Shown: positions 6,738 through 15,223 of the stretch, in pieces
How positions within the stretch are numbered: the stretch's first letter is position 1
Layout: each line of letters opens with the position of its first letter
Assembly: GCA_019322805.1 (NCBI GenBank)
Contig: JAHWIC010000004.1
Location: 1 to 64,000, forward strand
Length of the DNA stretch: 64,000 bases
From: Candidatus Woesearchaeota archaeon
GTDB lineage: Archaea; Nanobdellota; Nanobdellia; Woesearchaeales; JAHWIC01
Direction: 5' to 3'
Translations under genes and position numbers: made by a program
Notes under the pieces: generated by a model
Databases searched by the model: none
What the model saw: only the letters and a program-made list of their open reading frames with translations
What the model was told of the DNA's origin: nothing

Positions 6738-7153
6738 AAGGGATTTACATTTTATTGATTTCGATAAAAAGGAATATTTTACCTAAAATAGGTGCTTTAG
6801 GCAACATAAAGCTCGCAAAAGGAACATATGCTTACGTTGGCTCTGCGCAGAATAACATGGAAAAAAGGATTAAAAGGCACCTAAGTAAGGATAAAAGATT
6901 TCATTGGCATATAGATTATTTATTGGATAATACGGATACAGAAATAAAAAAGATATTGACGAAAAAATCGGTCAAGACAGAAGAGTGCAGAACTGCACAA
7001 AGATTATCAAAGATGGATGAACCAATAATTGGTTTTGGCTGTTCTGACTGCAGGTGCAAAAGCCATTTATTTAAGGTCGATACGCTTAAACTTGGAGGAT
7101 TCAAAGATGAAACTAAAAATCATCTACGACAACACAGCAAAACCAGGCTATAA
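6734..7153 (+). CDS. GIY-YIG-like DUF123 protein
   Basis: 139 residues. GIYILLISI, GTYAYVGSAQNN and KRIKRHLS place it in the DUF123 family (COG1833), a GIY-YIG-like nuclease fold often fused to or encoded with endonuclease III. A Cys-rich segment GFGCSDCRCKSHLF lies near the C-terminus. Start ATG 6734 overlaps the radical SAM stop by 4 nt. Its last 47 nt overlap the next gene in another frame, so the tail after about residue 120 may be poorly conserved. Nuclease activity has not been shown for the family. Confidence 0.8.
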   Translation: MKGIYILLISIKRNILPKIGALGNIKLAKGTYAYVGSAQNNMEKRIKRHLSKDKRFHWHIDYLLDNTDTEIKKILTKKSVKTEECRTAQRLSKMDEPIIGFGCSDCRCKSHLFKVDTLKLGGFKDETKNHLRQHSKTRL

Positions 7154-7751
7154 AGCAGACTGGGGATTTGCATGCTTTGTTGAAGAAGCTGGAATACTGT
7201 TTGATACTGGAGGGAAAGCGGATATCCTAACCTACAATATGGAAAAAATGGGTATAAAGCCTGAACAAATCAAAAAATTAGTCCTTAGCCATGACCACTG
7301 GGATCATATTGGCGGCTTAGATGCTGTTTTAAAAAAAGATCTACAGGTTTATGTCTTAAGCACTTTTTCAAAGGAAACAAAGAATTTCATATCGCAAAAA
7401 GCAAAATTAATTGAGATAACAGAATCAAAGGAAATTTCTAAAGATGTATTTACCACCGGTATAATAAGCAATAGCATGGATGAGCAATCACTAATATTGA
7501 AGACAGGAAGAGGCTTAGTCATTCTAACAGGCTGTGCACATCCGGGTGTTGACAAAATCATTGAGAAAGCCTCAGAATTAGGTAAAATACATGCGATTAT
7601 TGGAGGTTTCCACGGTTTTAACAAGCTAGAAATGCTAAAAGGCATTGAATTTCTTGCTGCGTGCCACTGTACAGAGCATTTGGATGGGATAAAGAAGATG
7701 TATCCCAAAACATTCAGGGATATTTCCGCAGGAATAGTTTTGAAATTCTAG
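7107..7751 (+). CDS. Metallo-beta-lactamase fold hydrolase
   Basis: 214 residues from ATG 7107, chosen for GGAGG at 7094-7098; the open frame from 7029 lies inside the preceding gene. The metal motif is H62-D-H64-W-D66-H67 in LSHDHWDHIGGL, with further ligands in GCAHPG and GGFHG. These, with LFDTGG, match the dihydropterin-(ribofuranosyl)aminobenzene 5'-phosphate synthase-like branch. That enzyme acts in methanopterin synthesis, but distant members do other things. It ends the tRNA-modification gene string. Confidence 0.85.
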   Translation: MKLKIIYDNTAKPGYKADWGFACFVEEAGILFDTGGKADILTYNMEKMGIKPEQIKKLVLSHDHWDHIGGLDAVLKKDLQVYVLSTFSKETKNFISQKAKLIEITESKEISKDVFTTGIISNSMDEQSLILKTGRGLVILTGCAHPGVDKIIEKASELGKIHAIIGGFHGFNKLEMLKGIEFLAACHCTEHLDGIKKMYPKTFRDISAGIVLKF

Positions 7752-7762
7752 CAGATGTCTTT

Positions 7763-8761
7763 TTAGTCCATTATTTTCGGGTCTTTCCTGATCATCTTCA
7801 TAATCATGAACGGAAATATCAATGTAGTGACCAAAGCCATAAGAACCAGGCTGGAATAAAGCTCAAGGGGTATTATCTTTGTTCTGAATGCTATAAGCGC
7901 TAACGCCATTTCAACTGCTCCCCTGCTATTCATGGCCCAGCCTATAAGATAGAGCTGCTTCCATCTGAATTTAGTAAATGGCTTTGTAAGGAATGTGCCT
8001 GCCATTTTACCTGCTATTGCAATTACTATGATTGACATTAATAATACTGGATTGACAACCAGGGAATTCATGTCAAAGTGGATTGCTATTGAGATAAAGA
8101 AAAACGGCACCATGACCCGAAGCAAGACTTTTTCTGCAGACTTGACTGCGGTGTGCTCCCTTCCTACGTTCTTCTGGACTAAAATTCCGATTAAGAATGA
8201 AATGAGCGCACCTGCTATAAGCATGTCTTCTCTTATGTATGCCTCCTTGAATATATAAGTTATTAGGATAAAGAGCGAAAAACCCAAAATATCATCAATA
8301 ATGCCTGCACCCATCATTGCCGCTCCAACTTTGGTCCTTAGCTTTTTCAGCTCCATAAGCACCCTGGCTTTTGTTGCCTCTGCAGTTATACTCATGCAAA
8401 CACCAACAATAAAGGAGATATGCAGGGAAAAGCCCATCATCATAAACGCAACAAACCCAGCTAGGAAAGGGACTAATGCGGCAAAAAATGCAATTAGTAT
8501 TGCGTCTTTTCTTTCCTTGTAGATTCCTCTCCATGAGCTTTCTAAGCCAGCAAGGAACATCAAACAAAGCAGGGCGATGTCCCCTAATCCAAAGATAAAA
8601 CCAGTATTTGGCTCAATGACAAGCCCCTTTACAGCAGGCATGTCCAGAACCAAGCCGCAGAATATTAAGGAAACAACGATTGGGATTCTGATTTTCCTGC
8701 CCAGGGAAGTAAATAGGTAAGCAGCCAGCAATATAATGATTATTGTGCCTATCAAGTTCAT
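7763..8761 (-). CDS. Cation:proton antiporter (Kef/NapA type, CPA2)
   Basis: 332 residues with about ten membrane segments. GIIDDILGF carries the paired Asp residues of the ion-binding site in electrogenic CPA2 antiporters, and STAEAT/SITAEATKARV precedes it in the unwound-helix region. The length is at the short end, with no C-terminal nucleotide-binding (TrkA-N) domain, so it is a bare transporter unit for Na+ or K+ against H+. It converges with the metallo-hydrolase gene (12 nt apart) and diverges from the DtxR gene. Confidence 0.88.
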   Translation of the reverse strand: MNLIGTIIIILLAAYLFTSLGRKIRIPIVVSLIFCGLVLDMPAVKGLVIEPNTGFIFGLGDIALLCLMFLAGLESSWRGIYKERKDAILIAFFAALVPFLAGFVAFMMMGFSLHISFIVGVCMSITAEATKARVLMELKKLRTKVGAAMMGAGIIDDILGFSLFILITYIFKEAYIREDMLIAGALISFLIGILVQKNVGREHTAVKSAEKVLLRVMVPFFFISIAIHFDMNSLVVNPVLLMSIIVIAIAGKMAGTFLTKPFTKFRWKQLYLIGWAMNSRGAVEMALALIAFRTKIIPLELYSSLVLMALVTTLIFPFMIMKMIRKDPKIMD

Positions 8762-8828
8762 ATTCTTTTTTTAGTAATACTGGTATAAATAGATTTTGGT
8801 AAAAACAAAACTAAGCTTAGGATAAAAT

Positions 8829-8882
8829 TTAGGTTTCCCTAACTTTCCGAAAGGTTTATATACTAGTTAGGTAAACCTAACT
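8829..8882 (+). promoter_or_regulatory. Promoter with two DtxR-type operators for the dtxR-feoB operon
   Basis: A TATA box TTTATATA lies at 8855-8862, 24-31 nt before the ATG at 8886, so the transcript is probably leaderless. Two inverted repeats flank it: TTAGGTTTCCCTAA (8829-8842) and AGTTAGGTAAACCTAACT (8865-8882). The TTAGG/CCTAA half-sites resemble DtxR/IdeR/MntR boxes. The downstream operator covers the expected transcription start. Iron-dependent autorepression is inferred from this layout and from the first gene being a DtxR family member. Confidence 0.75.
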
Positions 8883-8885
8883 CTA

Positions 8886-9527
8886 ATGAAACAAAGAGCA
8901 GAAGAAGACTACTTAAGGGCAATCTACCTTATATACGAGAAGCAGACAGATAAATCTCCGGGCATTAAGTCAGTTGATATTGCTAAAGAGCTTAAGGTTT
9001 CCAAGCCGAGTGTTTCAGAGATGGTAAAGAAGCTGGCAAAAAAGGGCTTAGTTAGCTCAAAGCCTTATTCTAATATATTCCTCACAGAAAAAGGCATGAA
9101 AGAGGCAAGAAGAATCACCCACAGCCACAGGCTTATCGAGTTCTTCCTAAAAAACATTCTTGGCTGTAAAAAGGAAGAAGTCCACGAGTATGCGCATAAA
9201 CTAGAGCACGCCTTCTCTGAAGATTTAATCAAGAAGCTTGATAATTTCCTTAAGAATCCCAGAGTATGCCCTCACGGAGACCTTATGCATCCCTGGACAG
9301 AGAAAAGACTTTCAGAGCTAAAAACAGGAGAAACAGGCATAGTAAAGTCCATCGAAGGGCATCATGGCTTCCAAAGAAGGCTACATTCTTTAGGCGTAAG
9401 GGTTTGCAAGAGTGTCACTATGACCTCTTCGCATCCATTTGGAGGGCCTGTAGTTATTAGGGTAGATGGCATGAGGATTGTTATTGGAAGAGGCATGGCT
9501 CGTAGGATAATTGTTAGTATAAAATGA
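8886..9527 (+). CDS. DtxR-family metal-dependent transcriptional repressor
   Basis: 213 residues in the standard three-part layout: an N-terminal winged helix (VDIAKELKVSKPSVSEMVKKL), a dimerisation and metal-binding middle (THSHRLIEFFLKNILG, EVHEYAHKLEHAFSEDL, PHGDLMHP) and a C-terminal FeoA/SH3-like domain (about 140-213). The His and Glu residues expected for metal binding are present. It probably senses Fe2+ or Mn2+ and represses its own operon through the palindromes upstream. feoB starts inside its stop codon (ATGA at 9524-9527). Confidence 0.92.
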   Translation: MKQRAEEDYLRAIYLIYEKQTDKSPGIKSVDIAKELKVSKPSVSEMVKKLAKKGLVSSKPYSNIFLTEKGMKEARRITHSHRLIEFFLKNILGCKKEEVHEYAHKLEHAFSEDLIKKLDNFLKNPRVCPHGDLMHPWTEKRLSELKTGETGIVKSIEGHHGFQRRLHSLGVRVCKSVTMTSSHPFGGPVVIRVDGMRIVIGRGMARRIIVSIK

Positions 9528-11233
9528 AGATACTGTTAATGGGCAATCCAAATGTAGGAAAAAGCGTTGTTTTTTCTAGATTAACAGGTGCAGACGTTAT
9601 TATTTCCAATTATGCTGGCACAACTGTAGAATTTAAGAAAGGTTACATGAGATATAAAGGCAAAATTGCAGAAGTTATTGATGTTCCTGGAACTTATACC
9701 TTAAGGCCCACAAGTAAAGCAGAAGAAGTAGCTGTTGAAATGCTGAAGGAAGGCGACATTGTAATAAATGTGGTTGATGCAACTAACCTTGAGAGGAACC
9801 TTAATCTAACGTACCAATTAATGGAGAAGGACAAGCCGCTTGTTGTTGCACTGAACTTATGGGATGAAGCAAAACATACTGGAATAGATATCAAATTTAA
9901 AAAGCTTGAGAAAGCGCTAAAGGTCCCTGTTGTGCCAACTGTGGCTATTACAGGAGAAGGGATAAAAGAGCTTGTAGACAAGCTTCCTAAAGCAACTAAA
10001 CCTAAGGCAAAGAGACTTTCTGATGAAGAAAGATGGAATAAGATAGGAAAGCTGGTTAAGGGGATTCAGAAGGTTACTCATAAGCACCATACCTTTTTAG
10101 AAAGGCTGGAAGATGCGAGCATAAAGCCTTTTTCGGGCATATTAATAGCATTAGCAGTTATGATTCTTTCATTTATGCTCATAAGACTTATTGGTGAAGG
10201 TTTGATTGGTTATATCTTTGATCCTATCTTTGAACTCTATAAGCCTTTAGTAATGAGAATGAGCGCCTGGTTAGGCCAGGGATTTTTTCATGATATATTT
10301 ATCGGAACATTAATTGAAGGGCAAATTGATTTTATCCAGAGCATGGGTTTACTAACAACAGGCTTGTATGTTCCTATAGCAATGGTACTGCCTTATGTTT
10401 TTGCATTCTATCTCATACTCAGCTTCTTAGAGGATTCTGGTTATCTGCCTAGGTTGGCTGTTTTGGTTGACAATGTAATGCATAAGGTTGGCTTGCATGG
10501 TTTTGCTGTCATTCCAATGTTCCTGGGACTTGGCTGCAATGTTCCAGGAGCTTTAGCTACCAGAATACTTGAATCAAGAAGGGAACGGTTTATTGCTGCT
10601 ACCTTAATGGCAATCTGTGTGCCTTGTATGGCCCAGATAGCTATGGTAATTGGTTTGCTAGGAAAATATGGAATAAGAGGCCTGGGCTTAGTTTTCCTTA
10701 CTCTTTTCGTTGTATGGTCTATACTTGGCTTAATCCTCAACAGATTTAAAACAGGAAGAAGCACTGAGATCTTCATGGAAATACCCTCTTACAAAATCCC
10801 ATACTGGAAAGCTATATTCAAAAAACTATGGATGAGGTTAAGGTGGTTTATAACCGAGGCAATACCTTATGTCTTAGTTGGTGTATTATTCGTAAACATC
10901 CTCTATTCTTTTGGTATAATTGATTTTGTAGGAAGGATAGTAGCCCCAGTTATGGGAATTCTTGGCCTGCCGAAAGAGGCTATTGGAGCCTTAATAGTTG
11001 GTTTTTTAAGAAAGGATGTTGCTGTAGGAATGCTTTTGCCCCTGGGCTTAACACTAAAACAGCTGGTAATAGCCAGTGTTGTATTAACAATGTATTTTCC
11101 GTGTGTAGCTACTTTTGTTGTTTTGGTTAGAGAATTAGGCGTAAAGGATATGATTAAATCAGCGGTTATTATGGTTGTGTCAACCCTAATTGTTGGTGGA
11201 TTGCTTAACCTTTTGATTCCTGCTGGTTTCTAA
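9524..11233 (+). CDS. feoB: Ferrous iron transporter FeoB
   Basis: 569 residues. The N-terminal GTPase has G1 GNPNVGKS (7-14), G3 DVPGTY and G4 as NLWD rather than the usual NKxD. The membrane part has the two Gate regions, including LGLGCNVPGALATR with the conserved Cys that lines the Fe2+ path, and AIGALIVGFLRKDVAVGML. It imports Fe2+ across the cytoplasmic membrane. It is shorter than most bacterial FeoB, lacks a fused FeoA, and no separate feoA gene is adjacent; the FeoA-like fold sits in the upstream regulator. Confidence 0.95.
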   Translation: MKILLMGNPNVGKSVVFSRLTGADVIISNYAGTTVEFKKGYMRYKGKIAEVIDVPGTYTLRPTSKAEEVAVEMLKEGDIVINVVDATNLERNLNLTYQLMEKDKPLVVALNLWDEAKHTGIDIKFKKLEKALKVPVVPTVAITGEGIKELVDKLPKATKPKAKRLSDEERWNKIGKLVKGIQKVTHKHHTFLERLEDASIKPFSGILIALAVMILSFMLIRLIGEGLIGYIFDPIFELYKPLVMRMSAWLGQGFFHDIFIGTLIEGQIDFIQSMGLLTTGLYVPIAMVLPYVFAFYLILSFLEDSGYLPRLAVLVDNVMHKVGLHGFAVIPMFLGLGCNVPGALATRILESRRERFIAATLMAICVPCMAQIAMVIGLLGKYGIRGLGLVFLTLFVVWSILGLILNRFKTGRSTEIFMEIPSYKIPYWKAIFKKLWMRLRWFITEAIPYVLVGVLFVNILYSFGIIDFVGRIVAPVMGILGLPKEAIGALIVGFLRKDVAVGMLLPLGLTLKQLVIASVVLTMYFPCVATFVVLVRELGVKDMIKSAVIMVVSTLIVGGLLNLLIPAGF

Positions 11234-11241
11234 CCGCTAAG

Positions 11242-11249
11242 TTTAAATA
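11242..11249 (+). promoter_or_regulatory. TATA box for DUF378 gene
   Basis: TTTAAATA lies 49 nt before the ATG at 11298, just after the feoB stop. Initiation about 25 nt downstream would give a short leader containing the ribosome-binding site AGAGGTGA. Confidence 0.5.
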
Positions 11250-11297
11250 CTCCTTCTTCCAGTATTAGTTAATAAACTACAAAAAGAGGTGATTCTT

Positions 11298-11507
11298 ATG
11301 GCAAAGAAAGGCAAAGCAAAGCTAATAGATACTATTGTTATGGTTCTGGTTATTGTTGGAGCCATAAACTGGGGTTTGGTTGGTTTGTTCAACCTAAACT
11401 TGGTAACCCTGATATTTAGGCTGGATATCTTAGCTAGGATTATTTATGTCTTAGTTGGTATCGCAGGTGTTATGGCGATAAAGCACCTGAGAGTATCAAG
11501 TAAATAG
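11298..11507 (+). CDS. DUF378 small membrane protein
   Basis: 69 residues from ATG 11298, with AGAGGTGA just upstream; an in-frame GTG at 11289 is rejected. Two membrane helices: IDTIVMVLVIVGAINWGLVGLF, which has the family signature GAINWGLVGL, and IYVLVGIAGVMAIKHL. DUF378 proteins occur in bacteria and archaea with no known function. It has its own promoter and converges with the Bud32 gene. Confidence 0.85.
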   Translation: MAKKGKAKLIDTIVMVLVIVGAINWGLVGLFNLNLVTLIFRLDILARIIYVLVGIAGVMAIKHLRVSSK

Positions 11508-11511
11508 GAAT

Positions 11512-12129
11512 TTATTTCTTTTCTCTCTTTTTCTTTTGTTTATACCTCCCTCTTCCTTCAACCTGCTTTAATCTTTCTAGAATTTGCTCAGCATCCTTTG
11601 CTTCTTTTTTATAGCCATGAATCACAGCTTTAAAGCATTTTTCCCAGATTTTGTAATGCTTTGATTCCAGAGCTTGTTTCAATAAGTGCAGATCAACTGC
11701 TTTATCCTCTATTTTATGCGAGAAAAAACTCAATCCAAAATCAATGAAATAAACCTCATCCTTAAAAATCATATTTGATGTGGTTAAATCACCGTGAATC
11801 ATGTGGTTGTTGTGCATTACTGCCGCTTTCTTTCCGATTTCCTCTGATATCTTCTCATAATTGCTTGTGTCTAATATATCCCTTAGCTTAGGACCATCAA
11901 TATATTCCATAGAAATAATCTCTTTATCATCACTTTCTATTAATTTAGGACCTGGAAAATCCATTGCATGCAGTTTAGATAGAACCTTTGCTTCTCTCCT
12001 TGTTCTGAACTTCCTTAACCTGCCATCAATCTCTTTTATTCTGTAATCTTTCTTTACCCTCTCCTTTATTATCTTTCCATCCTCAAGATAGAGCTTTGCC
12101 TCTGCTCCTTGTGCTATGAATTTTCTCAT
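11512..12129 (-). CDS. bud32: KEOPS complex kinase/ATPase Bud32
   Basis: 205 residues from ATG 12129, which overlaps the stop of the upstream exchanger (ATGA) and fits the family start MRKFIAQGAEAKLY. It is a minimal kinase: K-I-I-KERVKKDYR carries the ATP lysine region, HGDLTTSNMI the catalytic loop and IDFGLSF the metal-binding DFG. Bud32 works with Kae1 in making t6A-37 on ANN-reading tRNAs. The C-terminus KQKKKREKK is the basic tail expected to contact tRNA. Kae1 is not in the window. Confidence 0.93.
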   Translation of the reverse strand: MRKFIAQGAEAKLYLEDGKIIKERVKKDYRIKEIDGRLRKFRTRREAKVLSKLHAMDFPGPKLIESDDKEIISMEYIDGPKLRDILDTSNYEKISEEIGKKAAVMHNNHMIHGDLTTSNMIFKDEVYFIDFGLSFFSHKIEDKAVDLHLLKQALESKHYKIWEKCFKAVIHGYKKEAKDAEQILERLKQVEGRGRYKQKKKREKK

Positions 12130-13076
12130 TTTATATAAACAATCCTTACCCATGCATAGATTACATACATAGCTATCAGAATTACAGCTTCTCTACGCTC
12201 AATCTTTAATTTTCTCCAGAAAAAAAGCAATGCTACGACTGAAACAAAGAACCATACAGGCAGGTCAAAATTAACAATTTTGTCACCCACCGTGTAGGTT
12301 GATATCAACGCACCAACCCCAACACCAAACAAAGGATTTGTGATATTGCTTCCCACTAAAACGCCAACAGACATTCCTTCTGATTTCCTTCTTAAAGCTA
12401 TGATTGCCGCTGCAAGCTCTGGCAGGGCTGTACCAAAACCAATTATAAGAACACCAATCAATGAATCGCTAACACCCCATAAAACAGCTAGTTTATGCGC
12501 ATTTTTTACAACGATATTTGCAGAGAAATATAGTATAGCTATTCCTACTGGCACTGCTAATGCATGAATAAAAAGCCATTTCTTGTGCTTCTCGTTTTCA
12601 ACCTTGTGTACAAAATGCTCTATTCTTCCTAAACGCCATAGATAGACCAGGTAACATACTATTAGGAAAGCTCCTTCATATCTGCCTATGCCCCCGTTAG
12701 TGTGAGAAAACACGAACAATAGTAGGATACTGGCTAACATTATAAGGTAATCAGAATCAAGGAATTTCTTATGCGCGTGAACAGTCATGTACAAGGCCAC
12801 TATCCCTAAAATAACAGTTATCTGGAAGATATTTGAGCCAATATTTGTTCCCAAAGCAATGCCAGAAATATCAGTACCTCTTAATATGACCATGCTCGAT
12901 GCAATATGTGTTCCAAGCTCTGGCAGGGTTGTACCAATAGATAATACTGTTAAGCCAACAAAGGTATCAGAGATCTTGAGCCTGGTAGCCAGAACTTGTA
13001 AAGCCTTTATAAGAAGCTCTGCACTTGCCCACAATACTATAATCCCTGCAATCAAGAGTGATAATTCTTTTATCAT
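12126..13076 (-). CDS. Calcium/sodium antiporter (CaCA family)
   Basis: 316 residues with about ten membrane helices in two inverted halves. Each half carries its ion-binding alpha repeat: SIGTTLPELGTHIASS in the first and GFGTALPELAAAIIAL in the second. The paired Glu residues coordinate Ca2+ and Na+. It is a normal length for the archaeal NCX_Mj type. The gene is leaderless or nearly so (TATA on the minus strand at 13102-13110) and its stop overlaps the Bud32 start. Confidence 0.92.
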   Translation of the reverse strand: MIKELSLLIAGIIVLWASAELLIKALQVLATRLKISDTFVGLTVLSIGTTLPELGTHIASSMVILRGTDISGIALGTNIGSNIFQITVILGIVALYMTVHAHKKFLDSDYLIMLASILLLFVFSHTNGGIGRYEGAFLIVCYLVYLWRLGRIEHFVHKVENEKHKKWLFIHALAVPVGIAILYFSANIVVKNAHKLAVLWGVSDSLIGVLIIGFGTALPELAAAIIALRRKSEGMSVGVLVGSNITNPLFGVGVGALISTYTVGDKIVNFDLPVWFFVSVVALLFFWRKLKIERREAVILIAMYVIYAWVRIVYIK

Positions 13077-13101
13077 TTTTTCTATTATTGATAATTGGCT
13101 G

Positions 13102-13134
13102 TATTTATATGTTTCTATTAGTAAACTATTTATA
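13102..13134. promoter_or_regulatory. Divergent promoters for Ca2+/Na+ antiporter and ZIP transporter
   Basis: Two back-to-back TATA boxes lie here: ATATAAATAC on the minus strand (13102-13110) for the exchanger starting at 13076, and TATTTATA on the plus strand (13127-13134) for the ZIP gene starting at 13160. Both are about 26-33 nt from the start codons, pointing to leaderless transcripts. Confidence 0.6.
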
Positions 13135-13159
13135 GCAGTTATATTAAGGACTAAATAAG

Positions 13160-13912
13160 ATGGGTGTTTGGCTAAACAGCATGGTTAGTGTGATTGTTGT
13201 TAGCTTGATCTCTCTTGTTGGGGTCCTTGCCTTGCTGATAAAGAGGAATCAGCTAAATAAGATATTGTTATGGCTTGTCAGCTTTTCTGCAGGAGCGTTA
13301 TTTGGCGGTGCTTTTATCCATTTAATACCTGAAGTGGTTGAAGAATATGGCTGCCAATTATGCGTATCACTGTTTTTGTTATTAGGAATCCTGGTATTCT
13401 TTGTTCTGGAGAAGTTTATTCAGTGGAGGCACTGCCATATTCCAACATCCAAGACACATCCTCATCCCTTAGCCTTTATGAACCTTATTGGTGACGGCTT
13501 CCATAACCTGATAGATGGGATGATTATTGGCGGAGCTTATCTTGCAAATTTTCATTTGGGTCTTACGACCACGATAGCTGTTATATTGCATGAGATACCT
13601 CAGGAAATTGGTGATTTTGGGGTTTTACTGCATGCAAAGATGTCTAAGTTTAAGGCATTGACCTTTAATTTCCTATCAGCCTTGACTGCAATTCTGGGAG
13701 CAGTTATATCAATATTGATAGGAACACGGCTTGAGAATTACCTGTTATTTCTGCTGCCATTAACTGCCGGGGGGTTTATTTATATTGCCGGTTCTGACTT
13801 AATCCCAGAGCTGCATAAGGAATGTGCTCCCTCAAAGTCATTTATCCAGCTTATATGGTTTGTTCTTGGCATTGCAGTCATGCTGTCGCTGAAACTTCTT
13901 CATCTTCATTAA
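13160..13912 (+). CDS. ZIP-family metal transporter
   Basis: 250 residues with about eight membrane helices. GDGFHNLIDGMIIGGAYL (helix IV) and HEIPQEIGDFGVLL (helix V) hold the conserved His/Asn/Asp/Glu residues of the ZIP metal site, and GALFGGAFIHLIPEV is the first conserved segment. It likely imports Zn2+ or Fe2+. The His-rich loop is short (WRHCHIPTSKTHPHPL). It is followed by tRNA-Gln 46 nt downstream. Confidence 0.92.
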   Translation: MGVWLNSMVSVIVVSLISLVGVLALLIKRNQLNKILLWLVSFSAGALFGGAFIHLIPEVVEEYGCQLCVSLFLLLGILVFFVLEKFIQWRHCHIPTSKTHPHPLAFMNLIGDGFHNLIDGMIIGGAYLANFHLGLTTTIAVILHEIPQEIGDFGVLLHAKMSKFKALTFNFLSALTAILGAVISILIGTRLENYLLFLLPLTAGGFIYIAGSDLIPELHKECAPSKSFIQLIWFVLGIAVMLSLKLLHLH

Positions 13913-13957
13913 ATAGAAAACCTTTTTAAAACAAATAACAATTTTCTTCATCCTAAT

Positions 13958-14102
13958 AGCCCTGTGGTGTAGCGGTCAAGCATGTCTGGCTCTGGTATGT
14001 GGCAAGCCATAAATCGCTTCGCGATTTAATGTCACTGGAGGGACCAGGCGACCCAGGTTCGAATCAATTGAGAAATCAGTTACGAAAGTCCTGGCAGGGC
14101 TA
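13958..14102 (+). tRNA. tRNA-Gln (CTG) with anticodon-loop and T-loop introns
   Basis: Acceptor stem AGCCCTG/CAGGGCT, then discriminator A. Anticodon CTG at 13992-13994. Intron 1 (13996-14042, 47 nt, position 37/38) has a bulge-helix-bulge: helix CTCT/GGAG with bulges GG|T and GG|A. Intron 2 (14064-14088, 25 nt) lies in the T-loop at 59/60. TTCG pairs with CGAA, and splicing AA|..AG|T restores the T-loop TTCGAAT between CCAGG and CCTGG. The spliced length is 73 nt. A TATA-like TTTTTAAAA lies near 13923. Intron 1 holds a palindrome shared with two other tRNAs. The 3' end overlaps the stop codon of the convergent lipoprotein gene. Confidence 0.93.
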
Positions 14103-14996
14103 TTCTTTATCAGAACAATACGCGATTAAGGCTGTAGCTTCATCAAGCGCACCATAAGCTTCTCTGCTTAACCAGGTTTTAATCTGGGCATCATACTCCT
14201 CTTCATCCAGATTGTTCCAGAATCTTTCAAGCATTTGAGGCTGGTTGGAATAGAATCCTGCCACTAGATTTGGTGCGCATCTTACGTAAAGCGCAGAGTC
14301 AAGAATAGGATCTGTAAGCCTTGTTGTTTTATACCCTCTGACATTATCTAAAGGCTGGGAATAGAATACCTTGTATGCCTTTGCCCAATAGGAATAACCT
14401 GCTATATCGCCTGATAGAGTCCCTGTTAACTCAACTGTGTAGTTGGTTATAAACTCGTATTCGTCTTCAGAATACTGCTCAGCCAGCCTGGACTCAAAAT
14501 GCTCAAATCTGCGTTTACCTATCCCTTCTATAAAATCCTGGAAATCCTTAAGACTTGAGAAGAACTTATCATTGTTTTTTATCTCTATAACTGTTACATA
14601 CGTAGAATCATAGAAATCATAATCCGTACTAGCAACCTCACCGTAGGTTTTTCCAATAACCTTATTCTTTGTAAAGATGATCTTCCTTCCGTATATCTTG
14701 TTGATATCCTTTTGCATCTGTTCCATGGTATAACAGCTGCCGCAATCCTCTTCACAAGTAAAGCATGTTTCTCCCAGCTCGCATTGCTCATTGCCGCAGC
14801 ATCTGCGTATTGGCACATGTTCACAAGCATTATCTTCTCCACTACATATATCTGTTGTGCACTTATCGCCATCGTCACAGTCGGCACAATTTATTTCCTG
14901 CGCATCTTTGATAGCATACCCTGTGATGGAGTTAGATGTCTTCTCAGCACAGCCTAGAAGCAGGATACAGAGCAAAATCACCAATATCTTTTTCAT
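14100..14996 (-). CDS. Exported lipoprotein, unknown function
   Basis: 298 residues from ATG 14996, the start that places a lipoprotein signal peptide first (MKKILVILLCILLLGC, lipobox Cys at 16). A disulfide-rich segment follows (NCADCDDGDKCTTDICSG, RRCCGNEQCELGETCFTCEEDCGSC), resembling the Asp/Cys-rich modules of archaeal surface proteins. Next comes a roughly 200-residue alpha/beta domain with no match I know. Its stop codon overlaps the tRNA-Gln 3' end on the other strand. A membrane-anchored surface protein is likely. Confidence 0.75.
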   Translation of the reverse strand: MKKILVILLCILLLGCAEKTSNSITGYAIKDAQEINCADCDDGDKCTTDICSGEDNACEHVPIRRCCGNEQCELGETCFTCEEDCGSCYTMEQMQKDINKIYGRKIIFTKNKVIGKTYGEVASTDYDFYDSTYVTVIEIKNNDKFFSSLKDFQDFIEGIGKRRFEHFESRLAEQYSEDEYEFITNYTVELTGTLSGDIAGYSYWAKAYKVFYSQPLDNVRGYKTTRLTDPILDSALYVRCAPNLVAGFYSNQPQMLERFWNNLDEEEYDAQIKTWLSREAYGALDEATALIAYCSDKE

Positions 14997-15104
14997 AAAA
15001 CACCCACTAAACGAGTTAAATGTTTGATGTTTAAATATTTTTTGAAAAAAAAGTGAAAAAACCAAAATTCTTTGTTATCTTGTGGTGGTTACAAAATCGA
15101 AACA

Positions 15105-15193
15105 TTTATATACCACCTATGCATACCATAATATAATACAAATTAAACGACCAAGAAAAACATATACACTAAAAACGTATTATGCTTTTTCTT
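15105..15193 (+). promoter_or_regulatory. Promoter and hairpin leader of the DEAD-box helicase gene
   Basis: TATA box TTTATATA lies at 15105-15112, implying a start near 15138 and a leader of about 85 nt, long for this genome. The leader contains a stem between AAGAAAAACATATAC (15153-15167) and GTATTATGCTTTTTCTT (15177-15193), with a short A-rich loop. Cold-induced helicase genes often have structured leaders; temperature control here is only inferred. Confidence 0.5.
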
Positions 15194-15223
15194 AACTAGA
15201 TTTAATTTATTGAGGTATAAAAT

